DNA of 64,000 nt from Pseudomonas sp. G.S.17 (GTDB lineage Bacteria > Pseudomonadota > Gammaproteobacteria > Pseudomonadales > Pseudomonadaceae): NCBI RefSeq assembly GCF_038096165.1, contig NZ_CP151076.1:4709501-4773500 (forward strand). The letters are read 5' to 3'. A program made the translations under genes and the position numbers. The notes beneath the pieces are model-generated. The model saw nothing but the letters and a program-made list of their open reading frames with translations. It was not told where the DNA came from and ran no database searches. Shown here one piece after another: positions 9,068 to 16,710 of the stretch. Every line of letters starts with the position of its first letter. The stretch's first letter is position 1.

Positions 9068-9529
9068 ATGATCAAGCGCTGCACTTTACTTGACTACAAC
9101 GGCTGGCTACCCCTACGCACAGCCCTGTGGCCCGACTCCGCCGCTGATAGTGATCACGACAAACAGACCATCCTCAGCGAACCAGAACGCTACCTTGTCC
9201 TCGTCTTCACGGACGAAAATGACAACGTTCCAGGCTTTGCCGAAGCCTCAATCCGAGCCGACTACGTCAACGGCACCCACTCCTCGCCCGTGGCCTTTCT
9301 CGAAGGCTTATACGTCCAGCCTGCCAGCCGAGGCCAAGGTATTGCGCGCAAACTCGTAGCAGGCATTGAACAGTGGGCTGTAGAAATGGGATGCACAGAG
9401 TTGGCTTCCGATGCGTTAGTGGAGAATCAGGTGAGCCATTCGATGCATGAGGCTTTGGGGTTCGAGGAGACTGAGCGGGTTGTTTATTTTTTGAAGCGGT
9501 TGCGTCTGACCGGGAGAGGTGACAACTAG
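9068..9529 (+). CDS. Aminoglycoside 6'-N-acetyltransferase-like GNAT
   Basis: This 153-residue GNAT protein resembles the chromosomal AAC(6')-I subgroup across its length. Recognised segments are ASIRADYVNG with SSPVAFLEGLYVQP, the acetyl-CoA loop RGQGIARK, and the carboxyl block ASDALVENQVSHSMHEALGF followed by EETERVVYFLKR. The family acetylates the 6'-amino group of aminoglycosides using acetyl-CoA in the cytoplasm. The ATG at 9068 lacks a clear ribosome site. The gene lies between intact nrdB and a duplicated nrdB tail, ending about 6 bases before it, which suggests it arrived with that duplication. Whether it confers resistance cannot be told from sequence. Confidence 0.8.
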   Translation: MIKRCTLLDYNGWLPLRTALWPDSAADSDHDKQTILSEPERYLVLVFTDENDNVPGFAEASIRADYVNGTHSSPVAFLEGLYVQPASRGQGIARKLVAGIEQWAVEMGCTELASDALVENQVSHSMHEALGFEETERVVYFLKRLRLTGRGDN

Positions 9530-9531
9530 AT

Positions 9532-9860
9532 AGACCAAAATCGAAAACCCACACCTGTGGGACGCCGAGATGAAGGAAGAAGCCAGCCAGATGATTCTGC
9601 AAGGCACCCAACTGGAAATCGAATACGCCCGCGACACCATGCCGCGCGGCGTACTGGGCATGAACGCCGCAATGATGGAGGACTACCTCAAATTCATCGC
9701 GAACCGTCGTCTGAGCCCGATCGGTTTGAAAGAAGAGTACCCAGGTACGACCAACCCGTTCCCATGGATGAGCGAAATCAAGGACTTGAAGAAAGAGAAG
9801 AACTTCTTTGAGACTCGGGTTATTGAGTATCAAACCGGCGGCGCGCTTAGCTGGGATTGA
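9532..9860 (+). pseudogene. Duplicated 3' end of nrdB
   Basis: Bases 9536-9860 align without gaps to the last 325 bases of nrdB (8532-8856) with 17 mismatches by hand count. The first 108 bases are identical and all differences lie after that. Only two amino acids differ (Gln/Pro and Met/Lys), so both copies evolved as coding DNA. The fragment has no start of its own in frame beyond internal ATG codons and lacks most of the enzyme. It is either the original gene end, displaced by insertion, or an incoming copy. Confidence 0.9.
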
Positions 9861-9896
9861 TGGTTGGAGCTGTGAGGCGCTGATTTGATGAATGAG

Positions 9897-9927
9897 AAAG
9901 CCAGAAGTGATGCTTCTGGCTTTTTTT
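9897..9927 (+). terminator. Terminator copy after the nrdB fragment
   Basis: AAAGCCAGAAG, a five-base loop, the complementary arm and T7 form a terminator nearly identical to that of nrdB, though the DNA between gene end and hairpin differs in the two copies. Confidence 0.85.
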
Positions 9928-10050
9928 GCTTAGACGCTTGCCGCTCGGCTCCTGAACTAACCAATAATTAGCTAGCGAAAATTAAATCATTAGCTGCGAA
10001 ACAATACTGGCGTTTTGACTTGAATTAGATTTGTAACAAGATGGCCCCTA

Positions 10051-10992
10051 TTGCACTATCCCTTTTCCTACAAAGAAATGGAAAAGGATTACCAAGTGGT
10101 CAAAAAAGTCTCACAACAGGTACGTACAGGGGCTTTCGCATCGCAGCAACTGGAAGCAGGCAAGGTCTACACCCGCGATGACCTACGAAACCTTTTCCAA
10201 ATCAGCGCATCGAGCATCAATAACGGTATTTTCAAACCAGCAGCGTTTGACTCTGTGTGGATTTTCGTCACAGAACACAAGACCGCAGACCGAACACAAT
10301 ACGAAGACCTTCTTATCGACGATGTGCTTCGCATTGAAGGCCAGCTAAAAGGTGGCACGGACCTCCTTATTAAAGAACACGACGAGCGCGGCCTGGAATT
10401 GCTGCTGTTCTATCGCAAGAAAAAATACGAGCATCCCGGCGCTGGCTTTACCTTCGAAGGGCGTTTTCGCTACCACGATAGTCAAGGCTCAGCCCCAACC
10501 AAATTCATACTGCATCGGGAACGCAGCCCTGCGCTGATAATCGCCGACATCGAAGCAGAGCTAGAGCAACAAGGGGAATTCGATCCCAATGATGTCGTCG
10601 ATGCGCGCAAGCGCACTCTCGCGAGCATCGTTCGCCGTCAAGGCCAAGGCTCTTTTCGTAAGAAATTGCTCAAAGCGTACTCAGGCCAATGCGCGGTGAC
10701 AGGTTGCACCATTGGGGCCTTACTAGAAGCAGCGCATATCGTCCCTTATCTGGGTACGGATACAAACGTGGTCAGCAACGGTTTATTGCTTCGCGCAGAC
10801 ATTCACACCCTTTTTGACCTAGGTCTTTTATGGGTCAGCCCCGAGAGTTTCCTTGTGGAACTTGCTGACGGACTGAAGAAAAGTGAATACAGCTCGCTGG
10901 AACAAAAGCCTCTGTCCCTCCCCGCAGCTCTGGCTGACCGGCCAAGCGCTAAAGCTTTGCAGTCCCATCTTGATACGTTGCGATTACTCTAA
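10051..10992 (+). CDS. HNH endonuclease with possible DNA-sensing domain
   Basis: This 313-residue protein ends in an HNH_2-type nuclease domain (about 205-285): FRKKLLKAYSGQCAVTG, the metal-binding LEAAHIVPY, SNGLLLRADIHTLFD. The first 165 residues form a separate domain (IFVTEHKTADRTQYED, LELLLFYRKKKY, GFTFEGRFRY) that recalls the SRA/DUF3427-like domains found with restriction nucleases. A role in modification-dependent or other DNA restriction is inferred. The frame opens with TTG at 10051; ATG at 10078 is an alternative, and neither has a good ribosome site. It stands alone, with no methyltransferase nearby, in a run of accessory genes. Confidence 0.75.
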   Translation: MHYPFSYKEMEKDYQVVKKVSQQVRTGAFASQQLEAGKVYTRDDLRNLFQISASSINNGIFKPAAFDSVWIFVTEHKTADRTQYEDLLIDDVLRIEGQLKGGTDLLIKEHDERGLELLLFYRKKKYEHPGAGFTFEGRFRYHDSQGSAPTKFILHRERSPALIIADIEAELEQQGEFDPNDVVDARKRTLASIVRRQGQGSFRKKLLKAYSGQCAVTGCTIGALLEAAHIVPYLGTDTNVVSNGLLLRADIHTLFDLGLLWVSPESFLVELADGLKKSEYSSLEQKPLSLPAALADRPSAKALQSHLDTLRLL

Positions 10993-11013
10993 GCGTCTGT
11001 TCGCCGGACGCAG

Positions 11014-11576
11014 GTCCGGCCTATCTGATTTTCAGAATCCCCCTACAACCCTGCCCCTTGCCCGCCCCACCACCTTCCTGCGCCACAACCGCCAACTACG
11101 CACGCTGCTCCTGGAATCCTAGGTCTGGTTCTGTGCTCGGGATTTCAGTCGTTTGATGGGTTGGCCGTTGAATGAGCGCACGACTCGCAAGCTGGATGAC
11201 TCAGCGGCGGGTGATGGTGCTGAGTAATCATTACGGGCCTGAGGAGGAGTTGATGGTGAGTGAGTCGGGGATTTACGAGATGCTGGTGCATCACTGTCAT
11301 GCGGAGAATCGGCATTTGCGGCGCTGGGTTACCAATGAAGTGGTGCCTTGTTTGCGTGACGATCGGGCGCCGGGCAATGACGGTTCGCCGAGCCTGAGTG
11401 TGTTGCAGTGGCAGGAGTTGTCGGTGTGTTTGCTGCATTGGCAGAGCGAGCCATGGATTCGCTTGCGGGATATGCCGAGGATGTTGCCCCATGGGCAGTT
11501 GTGCGGGGATTCGGCGCGGGGAAACGGGCCGTTGCCTTGGTGGCGGGCGGTTTGGCGGGGGGTTGGGTTTGGTTGA
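11014..11576 (+). pseudogene. BRO-N antirepressor-like protein, decayed
   Basis: Three reading segments together give a BRO N-terminal domain. The first runs through TTFLRHNRQLRTLLLES and stops at TAG (11120-11122). It continues in the same frame as VWFCARDFSRLMGWPLNERT to RKLDD near 11200. The sequence then shifts frame into QRRVMVLSNHYGPEEELMV and HAENRHLRRWVTNEVVP. No start codon with a ribosome site is visible. BRO-N domains occur in phage antirepressors and related bacterial proteins. A nonsense codon plus a frameshift indicate a dead gene, unless there are sequence errors. Confidence 0.8.
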
Positions 11577-11613
11577 GTCTGTTCGGCGGCGGGGTTGACG
11601 TGGAAGTGCCGAC

Positions 11614-11640
11614 CTCTTCGCGAGCAAGCTCGCTCCCACA
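11614..11640. repeat. Single REP element
   Basis: CTTCGCGAGCAAGCTCGCTC followed by CCACA is one half of a standard Pseudomonas REP, lying in the 240-bp gap before the Mrr-like gene. Nothing else recognisable was seen in that gap. Confidence 0.7.
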
Positions 11641-11817
11641 GATTAATTGAAGTCCGTTGGCGCGAGCGGGCTCTGCGTTTGCCGTCCGTTACGACCTCTA
11701 AGCAGGTTCCTCTAAATCACAGCATGGCTTTAGGCCTTTACTTCAAGCGGGACAATTGCGCACCATTGCCGATTCGCACAGGAAGCTTTCTGCTCTGCTC
11801 GCTAAAAGGCAACGGAC

Positions 11818-12741
11818 ATGTCCCGCAAAAACGCGTCAAACCTCCCCGCCCTGCTCTTGGCCGCCAGCAAATTGCCTTGGTGGCTTGGCATCATTCTGGC
11901 CGTTGCATCGGGCTTGTATCTGCATTCGGTCGCCATCGAGCCGCTGCCGACGTATGCCGGTACGCGCCAGTTGAGCCCGATGCTGATCAATTCAGTCTTT
12001 AAAAACATGGCGTTGGTTGGCCAGTTTCTGCTGCCGATGATCTTCCTCGGCGGCGCGTTGGTTTCGGTGTTGGGGCGGCGTAAGCGCCGCGAGCTGCTGG
12101 ATACAGCCGCTACGCCCGGTGGCAATACGCTGCTGAGCATCAGCTGGCGCGAATTCGAATTATTGGTGGGCGAAGCACTGCGGCGTCAGGGTTTCAGCGT
12201 GCAGGAAGCGGGCGGCGCCGGGCCGGATGGCGGGATTGATCTGGTGGCACGCAAGGATGGCGAAAAGTACCTGGTGCAGTGCAAGCAGTGGCGCTCAGTG
12301 CAGGTCGGTGTGCCGGTGGTTCGTGAACTGTATGGCGCGATGGCGGCTGAAGGTGCTGTAGGCGGTTTCGTGATCAGCAGTGGGCGATTTACCAAAGCGG
12401 CAAAGGAATTTGCCTCGGGGCGCAATCTGAAGCTGGTGGATGGCGAGTTATTGAATCGCTGGATTGCCGATGCCAAGCGCGTTGCACCCGCACCGATAAC
12501 AGAGCCGGTCAACCTTGAGCCTCGGGTCGAGCCGGTTGTCGAGCCTGAAGTCAAAATCGCTACGCCTTTAAAGGAAGAACCCGTCGAGCCCGAAGCTCCG
12601 GCCTGTCCACATTGCCGCAAAGCGATGGTCATGCGCGTCGCCCGGACCGGGGCGAATGCCGGGGGTAATTTTTGGGGGTGTTCGGCGTATCCGAAGTGTC
12701 GGGGGATTCGGGCGATATTTGCGCCGATGGTGGTTAAGTAG
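11818..12741 (+). CDS. Membrane-anchored Mrr-type restriction endonuclease
   Basis: This 307-residue protein has two membrane segments near residues 20-37 and 62-84, a restriction-endonuclease-like (Mrr_cat) domain near 105-225, and a topoisomerase-type zinc ribbon at the end (CPHCRKAM to CSAYPKC, Cys pairs near 261/264 and 285/291). The nuclease core shows GPDGGIDLV followed by YLVQCKQW, the D...QxK catalytic signature. Such proteins are predicted to cut modified or foreign DNA at the inner membrane, but this domain set is also common as core genes of unknown role in Pseudomonas. The upstream ATG lacks a strong ribosome site. Confidence 0.82.
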   Translation: MSRKNASNLPALLLAASKLPWWLGIILAVASGLYLHSVAIEPLPTYAGTRQLSPMLINSVFKNMALVGQFLLPMIFLGGALVSVLGRRKRRELLDTAATPGGNTLLSISWREFELLVGEALRRQGFSVQEAGGAGPDGGIDLVARKDGEKYLVQCKQWRSVQVGVPVVRELYGAMAAEGAVGGFVISSGRFTKAAKEFASGRNLKLVDGELLNRWIADAKRVAPAPITEPVNLEPRVEPVVEPEVKIATPLKEEPVEPEAPACPHCRKAMVMRVARTGANAGGNFWGCSAYPKCRGIRAIFAPMVVK

Positions 12742-12767
12742 CAGGACTGCTGTATAGGGACGAGAAA

Positions 12768-12922
12768 GTGTCAGCAGTGCTGACACAAACACGTTTAGAA
12801 GTGTCAAGCGTCCTGGAATGGTGTCATTTTTTATTCGAGACAATTGTCTCGCCCCTGGTGAGACAATTGCCTCGACCGTTGCCCTGTCCCGATTCAAGCA
12901 AAGGTGACACCAGTGGTGACAC
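12768..12922. repeat. Cluster of TGACAC repeats and palindromes
   Basis: The 370-bp gap 12742-13109 contains six TGACAC/GTGTCA hexamers (12768, 12781, 12801, 12821, 12905, 12917). Two form a 19-bp perfect palindrome (12768-12786); two later ones are direct repeats 12 bp apart. Between them lie a perfect 14-bp palindrome GAGACAATTGTCTC (12837-12850) and a one-mismatch copy (12860-12873). No gene starts here, so this is operator-, iteron- or element-end-like DNA without an obvious client. Confidence 0.65.
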
Positions 12923-12977
12923 ATCCTTATCTACTGTTTTAAGCGCCTATTAAGGTGCCAAGCGGTCGATTGGACGT

Positions 12978-13047
12978 GCCGCCATCACCTAGGGTCTGAG
13001 CAGCGCCAGCCTCTACGCAGCAACCGAGCATCAGCAGCGCAGAAGAC
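12978..13047 (+). pseudogene. Remnant copy of the exported-protein gene 5' end
   Basis: About 70 bases (core GGTCTGAGCAGCGCCAGCCT at 12994) match the signal-peptide region of the gene at 14897 (bases about 14934-15003) with scattered mismatches. There is no ribosome site or start. The match marks the far side of the effector/immunity pair and points to duplication or insertion. Confidence 0.7.
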
Positions 13048-13109
13048 TACATTGAGTTTTACGCTTCAACCCCGCATGACCCCGCAAGTCACTGAAGCGG
13101 TGTTTTGGG

Positions 13110-13496
13110 TCACTTTAACTTCAGCGCCACGAAAACCATCGCAGCCCATACTCCAATCACACAGCTCAGTGTCATCTTTGCTTTGAGAAATTTTCTGAGG
13201 TGCAAAGGGAAGTTATGGAGGTCATCGGCATCCACTTCTCCTCGTCGTACCAGTAGCCCAGAAAAAAATAATACACCGGTTATCTTCGCCACCAACATCT
13301 GCCGTCCAAACCAGCCCTGGTGGCGCAGCCCGGCATGACTAACGACATGACGACTGTTTTTCAAGGCGTCAACCATCTCATTTAAATGGCGGCTGCCTAT
13401 GTAAATGCTGAGCGTGAAGCTGGCGATGACCAGTAACAACGGTCCGACCATAAACGCCAATGACCACCAGGATTTCCAAAACGACCCACTCATCAT
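13110..13496 (-). CDS. Membrane protein, candidate immunity protein
   Basis: This 128-residue protein of no recognised family has three likely membrane segments, near residues 8-33, 70-86 and 102-126, and charged loops. Its ATG overlaps the TGA of the upstream effector-like gene as ATGA, so the two are translationally coupled. Small multi-pass inner-membrane proteins encoded this way commonly protect against pore-forming toxins. The function is inferred only from its shape and the overlap. Confidence 0.65.
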   Translation of the reverse strand: MMSGSFWKSWWSLAFMVGPLLLVIASFTLSIYIGSRHLNEMVDALKNSRHVVSHAGLRHQGWFGRQMLVAKITGVLFFSGLLVRRGEVDADDLHNFPLHLRKFLKAKMTLSCVIGVWAAMVFVALKLK

Positions 13497-14665
13497 TGCT
13501 GATTCTTCTCATATAGAAATTCGCCTGCCGATTCACCACCCATACCTCCTACTGTTGTACCTGCCCACGCTCCAGCCCCTACGACAACCGCAGCGCAAAT
13601 CACTCCCCCAATTCCGGTTGTGGCACCTAGTGCTGCACAGACAGTTGGGCTGGCCGCAAACGCAAATTCACCGCCGAAGTATCCAAGGCCCGCCGATCCT
13701 ACAAACTTCCCCCCTTCCATGTACCTGACCTTCCTGCAAGGCTCGCCGCCATCTGCCTTGCAGACCTCCTGAATAGCCAGCAGCCCGGACACTCCGCCGA
13801 TGCCAATGCCGATATAACCTCCAGCCTTCATATATTTGGCGGCCCGGCTTATGGATTGGACGTGGGTCGCGTAACCGGGGATTTGTTTGGGAGCGCCCGC
13901 ATGATCCCAGTGATGGACCAGACTGCGGCTGGAAATGCCCAGAGCAGTCTTCAGTTTGGGATGGTCGCCGAGAGTCGTTTGGCCGCGCAGGCGGGTGGAG
14001 TTAAGCAGGTGCGCGTCCAGCTGGGTGAGCATGCGTTTACGCTCGGCGAAGAATTCGGCGGACTTGAGGTGGCCATGCTGGCGGTAGCTGGTCTGGTGCA
14101 GGCTTTCGATGTTTTTCAGGGTATCGCGCAGTTTGTCCAAGTGTTTTTCCAGTACCGCCGCACTCACGCCGAGCCAGGTCGAGGTTTGGCCGGTAAAGCT
14201 TGCGATCTCAGCGGCATGGCGGTGCATAAAGTCCGCCTCGTCGGGGGTCAATGGTTCAAGTGCGACTTTGACTTCTTGCGCGGCCAGCATCAGCTGCGAT
14301 TCGGCATAGGTGCACGAAGTGTTCTCCGGATCACTAAGCACAATCAAGGTGCCTGCCTTGACAGTGCTTTCCAAATTGGGGTTAAGCGTGCTGAATTTTC
14401 TCAACGCCGATGACGGCATGTCATCGAAAAGGCCGTGATACAAGTCGTACGTCGACATGCTGCGCGGCACCACATAAAAGCCCGGTTCAGCAGCAGGCAC
14501 CGGGTCTGGACGTATCAGTTTACGTCGCGGTTGCTGGTCGAAGGGATAACTTCGCGGACCGGATGGATCACTGGTGAGTATGTTTGGTTTAGGCTCCGCA
14601 GACCTCATCGCGTAATACTTTTGGATGATTTCGTTATGGGGCGACCTTGGGGGCTTGCTACTCAT
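13493..14665 (-). CDS. Candidate pore-forming effector with glycine-zipper tail
   Basis: This 390-residue protein starts at the ATG at 14665, preceded by AAGGAG eight bases away; a longer frame to 14704 lacks such a site. A polar amino end is followed by a LysM-like stretch (GFYVVPRSMSTYDLY, LSSTLNPNLE-type repeat, VKAGTLIVLSD, near residues 67-120), a helical charged middle (about 130-240), then two glycine-rich hydrophobic regions (about 290-315 and 330-385) rich in GxxxG. This order resembles secreted antibacterial effectors that form membrane pores. It has no signal peptide and no nearby VgrG, PAAR or secretion genes. Toxicity and route of delivery are inferred; the overlapping membrane gene is the best supporting evidence. 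Confidence 0.6.
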   Translation of the reverse strand: MSSKPPRSPHNEIIQKYYAMRSAEPKPNILTSDPSGPRSYPFDQQPRRKLIRPDPVPAAEPGFYVVPRSMSTYDLYHGLFDDMPSSALRKFSTLNPNLESTVKAGTLIVLSDPENTSCTYAESQLMLAAQEVKVALEPLTPDEADFMHRHAAEIASFTGQTSTWLGVSAAVLEKHLDKLRDTLKNIESLHQTSYRQHGHLKSAEFFAERKRMLTQLDAHLLNSTRLRGQTTLGDHPKLKTALGISSRSLVHHWDHAGAPKQIPGYATHVQSISRAAKYMKAGGYIGIGIGGVSGLLAIQEVCKADGGEPCRKVRYMEGGKFVGSAGLGYFGGEFAFAASPTVCAALGATTGIGGVICAAVVVGAGAWAGTTVGGMGGESAGEFLYEKNQQ

Positions 14666-14896
14666 CAGCTGGCTCCTTGCTTGGCAAAGCCCGAAGCCTA
14701 ACAAGCCTCAATTCGACGGAGATCGTGTGAGTGATAAAACAGAAATCTCCTACAAGATTGCTAGCTCGATATGTCAGTTCATTGATGCGGAAACACGCAG
14801 CCATTCGACATCCCTCCCCCCATTCAGGCAGGATGCCAGCACTTGCTGGCCTGCCATCTGTCACGCCTATTCGAATGCTCTTCATGAGGAAACCCA

Positions 14897-15496
14897 ATGC
14901 GGTTTTTCAGCTGTAAAACCGTTCTGTTCATCGCCGCCATTACCCTCGGTCTGAGCAGCGCCAGCCTTTATGCAGCGACCAAGCATCATGCGGCGCAGAA
15001 GACACAGAAGGCGCCAACGGGGCAGAAGGTCTCGATGTTGGGCGGCAAGTTTGTGTTTCGGTTGCCCAAGGAATACGTGAAAAGCCCGATGCCGGAGATC
15101 GACGCCAAGGCCAAGGCGGCTGGGGTGACCGGTTCGCTGTACATGAACAAGGCCGCCAAACGCGTGGTGATCGTGACCGAAACGCCGCTGGAGTCTGGCG
15201 AGAAGGTGTCGAGCAATGACGGCCCGACCCTGGACGGCGTCATCGCTGCCACCCGTGAGCAACAGAAGGCCAGTTACAAGGACTTCAAAGAACTGGGCGA
15301 GAAGAAGATGGTACGCCGTGGCCTGGGCGTGCGGCAGCTGGATATTGCCGGCAGCGTCGAGGGTGGCAAGGTGCTGAGCACGACCGTAGCGGCTGCGTCG
15401 GGCAAGCGCATGGCGATGGTCAATGTGATTTCTCTGCAGAAAGACGCCAAGGTTCATGGGGAATTGCTGAAGGCGATTACTGATAACAAGAAGTAA
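14897..15496 (+). CDS. Exported protein of unknown function (DcrB-like fold possible)
   Basis: This 199-residue protein has a signal peptide (residues 1-27, ending SLYAA) and a mature region with a beta-rich pattern (KVSMLGGKFVFRLPKEYV, RRVVIVTETPL-like strands, RMAMVNVISL). The layout recalls the DcrB/DUF1795 group, but I could not confirm membership. It probably acts in the periplasm. GAGGAAACCC precedes the ATG. A remnant of its 5' end lies near 12980, on the other side of the effector pair. The divergent gap to the effector (14666-14896) should hold both promoters. Confidence 0.7.
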   Translation: MRFFSCKTVLFIAAITLGLSSASLYAATKHHAAQKTQKAPTGQKVSMLGGKFVFRLPKEYVKSPMPEIDAKAKAAGVTGSLYMNKAAKRVVIVTETPLESGEKVSSNDGPTLDGVIAATREQQKASYKDFKELGEKKMVRRGLGVRQLDIAGSVEGGKVLSTTVAAASGKRMAMVNVISLQKDAKVHGELLKAITDNKK

Positions 15497-15500
15497 GGTT

Positions 15501-15538
15501 GCTGCTTTTTTGGCAGCAACTGAAGCCTTAAAAGCAGC
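15501..15538 (+). repeat. Left direct repeat of the MNT/HEPN cassette
   Basis: This 38-bp segment matches 16711-16749 at about 32 of 39 aligned positions, in the same orientation. The copies enclose exactly the MNT/HEPN pair. Confidence 0.7.
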
Positions 15539-15546
15539 GTTTTTTT
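15501..15546 (+). terminator. Terminator after the exported-protein gene
   Basis: GCTGCTTTT (15501) pairs with AAAAGCAGC (15530) and is followed by T8. An alternative short stem GTTGCTGC/GCAGCAAC is nested in it. The same segment is one arm of the direct repeat that brackets the MNT/HEPN cassette. Confidence 0.65.
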
Positions 15547-15649
15547 TCGACCTAGCAGAAGCGGGAATGGGATGTGATCCAACGTGACACCGGATTTTCC
15601 CCTAAGGAGAGTCCGTAACCCACCTCAGAACTTCAGCGCGGCACAAATC

Positions 15650-15674
15650 CTTCGCGAATAAATTCGCTCCTACA
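15650..15674. repeat. Short REP-like element
   Basis: CGAATAAATTCGCTCCTACA with the preceding CTTCG is a compact REP variant next to the end of the HEPN gene. Confidence 0.5.
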
Positions 15675-16098
15675 GGTTCTGGTGTTTTAACCCCGCCTCC
15701 ACTTCTGCGAGCAACCTCTCGGCATGCGCTACCGCTTCGTTCGCCATTGCCTCGCTCACCGGATCCCCGGAATAGTCGCTGAGATTTCTAACTTTCCGAA
15801 GAGCGTCCAACATGATCATGAACTGTCTATCCAGGCCAATGGTGATGGGCAGCGTTTGAATCATCGTTACGTGATGACCTGGCTTGCTGGTCAACGTCCG
15901 AAAGCCACTCGCCTGAAGTGCCGCATTGGCCGCTTGCATAATGGTTTTATAAGCCATGTCAAATCGGCCTTCGCTGCTCATTTGCGCAAGCTTTGCATCT
16001 GCCAGACTGCGTTTCGCAGCTGCCAGCAGGCGACGGACGTTATCTGTATCTTTCTGGATACTTTCGAGGGCTGTGCCCAAGAGGTTTTCAAGCGTCAT
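15670..16098 (-). CDS. HEPN-domain toxin of an MNT/HEPN pair
   Basis: This 142-residue, all-helical protein matches the HEPN fold. The predicted active helix reads LRKVRNLSDYSGD, where the Rx4-6H ribonuclease motif is replaced by an RN...DY form seen in some nucleotidyltransferase-linked HEPN proteins. Activity as an RNase is therefore uncertain. The gene follows the wHTH-MNT gene by three bases on the same strand and so is co-transcribed with it. In described MNT/HEPN systems the MNT partner adds AMP to the HEPN protein to silence it. Confidence 0.8.
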   Translation of the reverse strand: MTLENLLGTALESIQKDTDNVRRLLAAAKRSLADAKLAQMSSEGRFDMAYKTIMQAANAALQASGFRTLTSKPGHHVTMIQTLPITIGLDRQFMIMLDALRKVRNLSDYSGDPVSEAMANEAVAHAERLLAEVEAGLKHQNL

Positions 16099-16101
16099 GC
16101 C

Positions 16102-16695
16102 TCACTCCCTGTGAACTGCACCGAGCTCCGCTTCGGAGCCAACCACGAACAGCTTAGGCTTGCTGAGCACATCACGGACGAAACCACCTTGATCTTTTAC
16201 CATTTGAAACCATTCGCTGGCGGGATACTGCCTGGGGTTTATCTCTCTCCCGAGGGTTTCTTGTAGCGGGTAAAGTGCGGCAATCAACTCGCTAAAACTG
16301 ACGTCACCTATCACCATCAGGTCCATGTCGCTGCCGGGACCCGCCTTGCCGCTGGCCATGGAGCCAAAAACAAATGCAGCGCTTATTCGGCCTGCAAGTG
16401 GCTGCAGCGCTACGGACAGGGTCTGCAGCCATCCATCGGTTTTACGCAGGATGCTCGCGAGTTCAGTGAATATCGAGCAATCAGGATTCGCTCGGTAATG
16501 GACCTGATTGCCCACGCGAACCTTTTGTAGAACTCCGGCTTCCGCCATCTTTGCCAATTCGCGACTTAAGGTGCCGGAGATGGTTCCGGTCAATCGCGCG
16601 ATTTCTCGCTGGTGGTATTGCTCCGCAGGGTTCAAGAGCAGTAAGGACAGCACCTTGCGGCGGTACTCCGAGAACAGAAAAGACCCTAGAGACAT
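16102..16695 (-). CDS. wHTH-MNT nucleotidyltransferase antitoxin/regulator
   Basis: This 197-residue fusion has an ArsR/MarR-like winged helix near residues 5-75 (QREIARLTGTISGTLSRELAK) and a minimal nucleotidyltransferase domain near 100-190. The catalytic signature GSX10DXD is complete: GSMASGKAGPGSDMDLMV near residues 109-126. The MNT part can be expected to modify the HEPN protein encoded next, and the DNA-binding part to control the operon, probably through the palindrome GCTGCTTTAAAAGCAGC just upstream. The fusion of regulator and antidote in one chain is characteristic of this subtype. Confidence 0.85.
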   Translation of the reverse strand: MSLGSFLFSEYRRKVLSLLLLNPAEQYHQREIARLTGTISGTLSRELAKMAEAGVLQKVRVGNQVHYRANPDCSIFTELASILRKTDGWLQTLSVALQPLAGRISAAFVFGSMASGKAGPGSDMDLMVIGDVSFSELIAALYPLQETLGREINPRQYPASEWFQMVKDQGGFVRDVLSKPKLFVVGSEAELGAVHRE

Positions 16696-16710
16696 GCGGA
16701 CATCCCGATC

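Noticed and set aside
11145..11639. 164-codon minus-strand frame over the BRO remnant
   Set aside because: It is Pro/Arg/His-rich shadow sequence and begins inside a REP.
14658..14897. 79-codon minus-strand frame upstream of the effector gene
   Set aside because: It overlaps the effector start in another frame and lacks a ribosome site.
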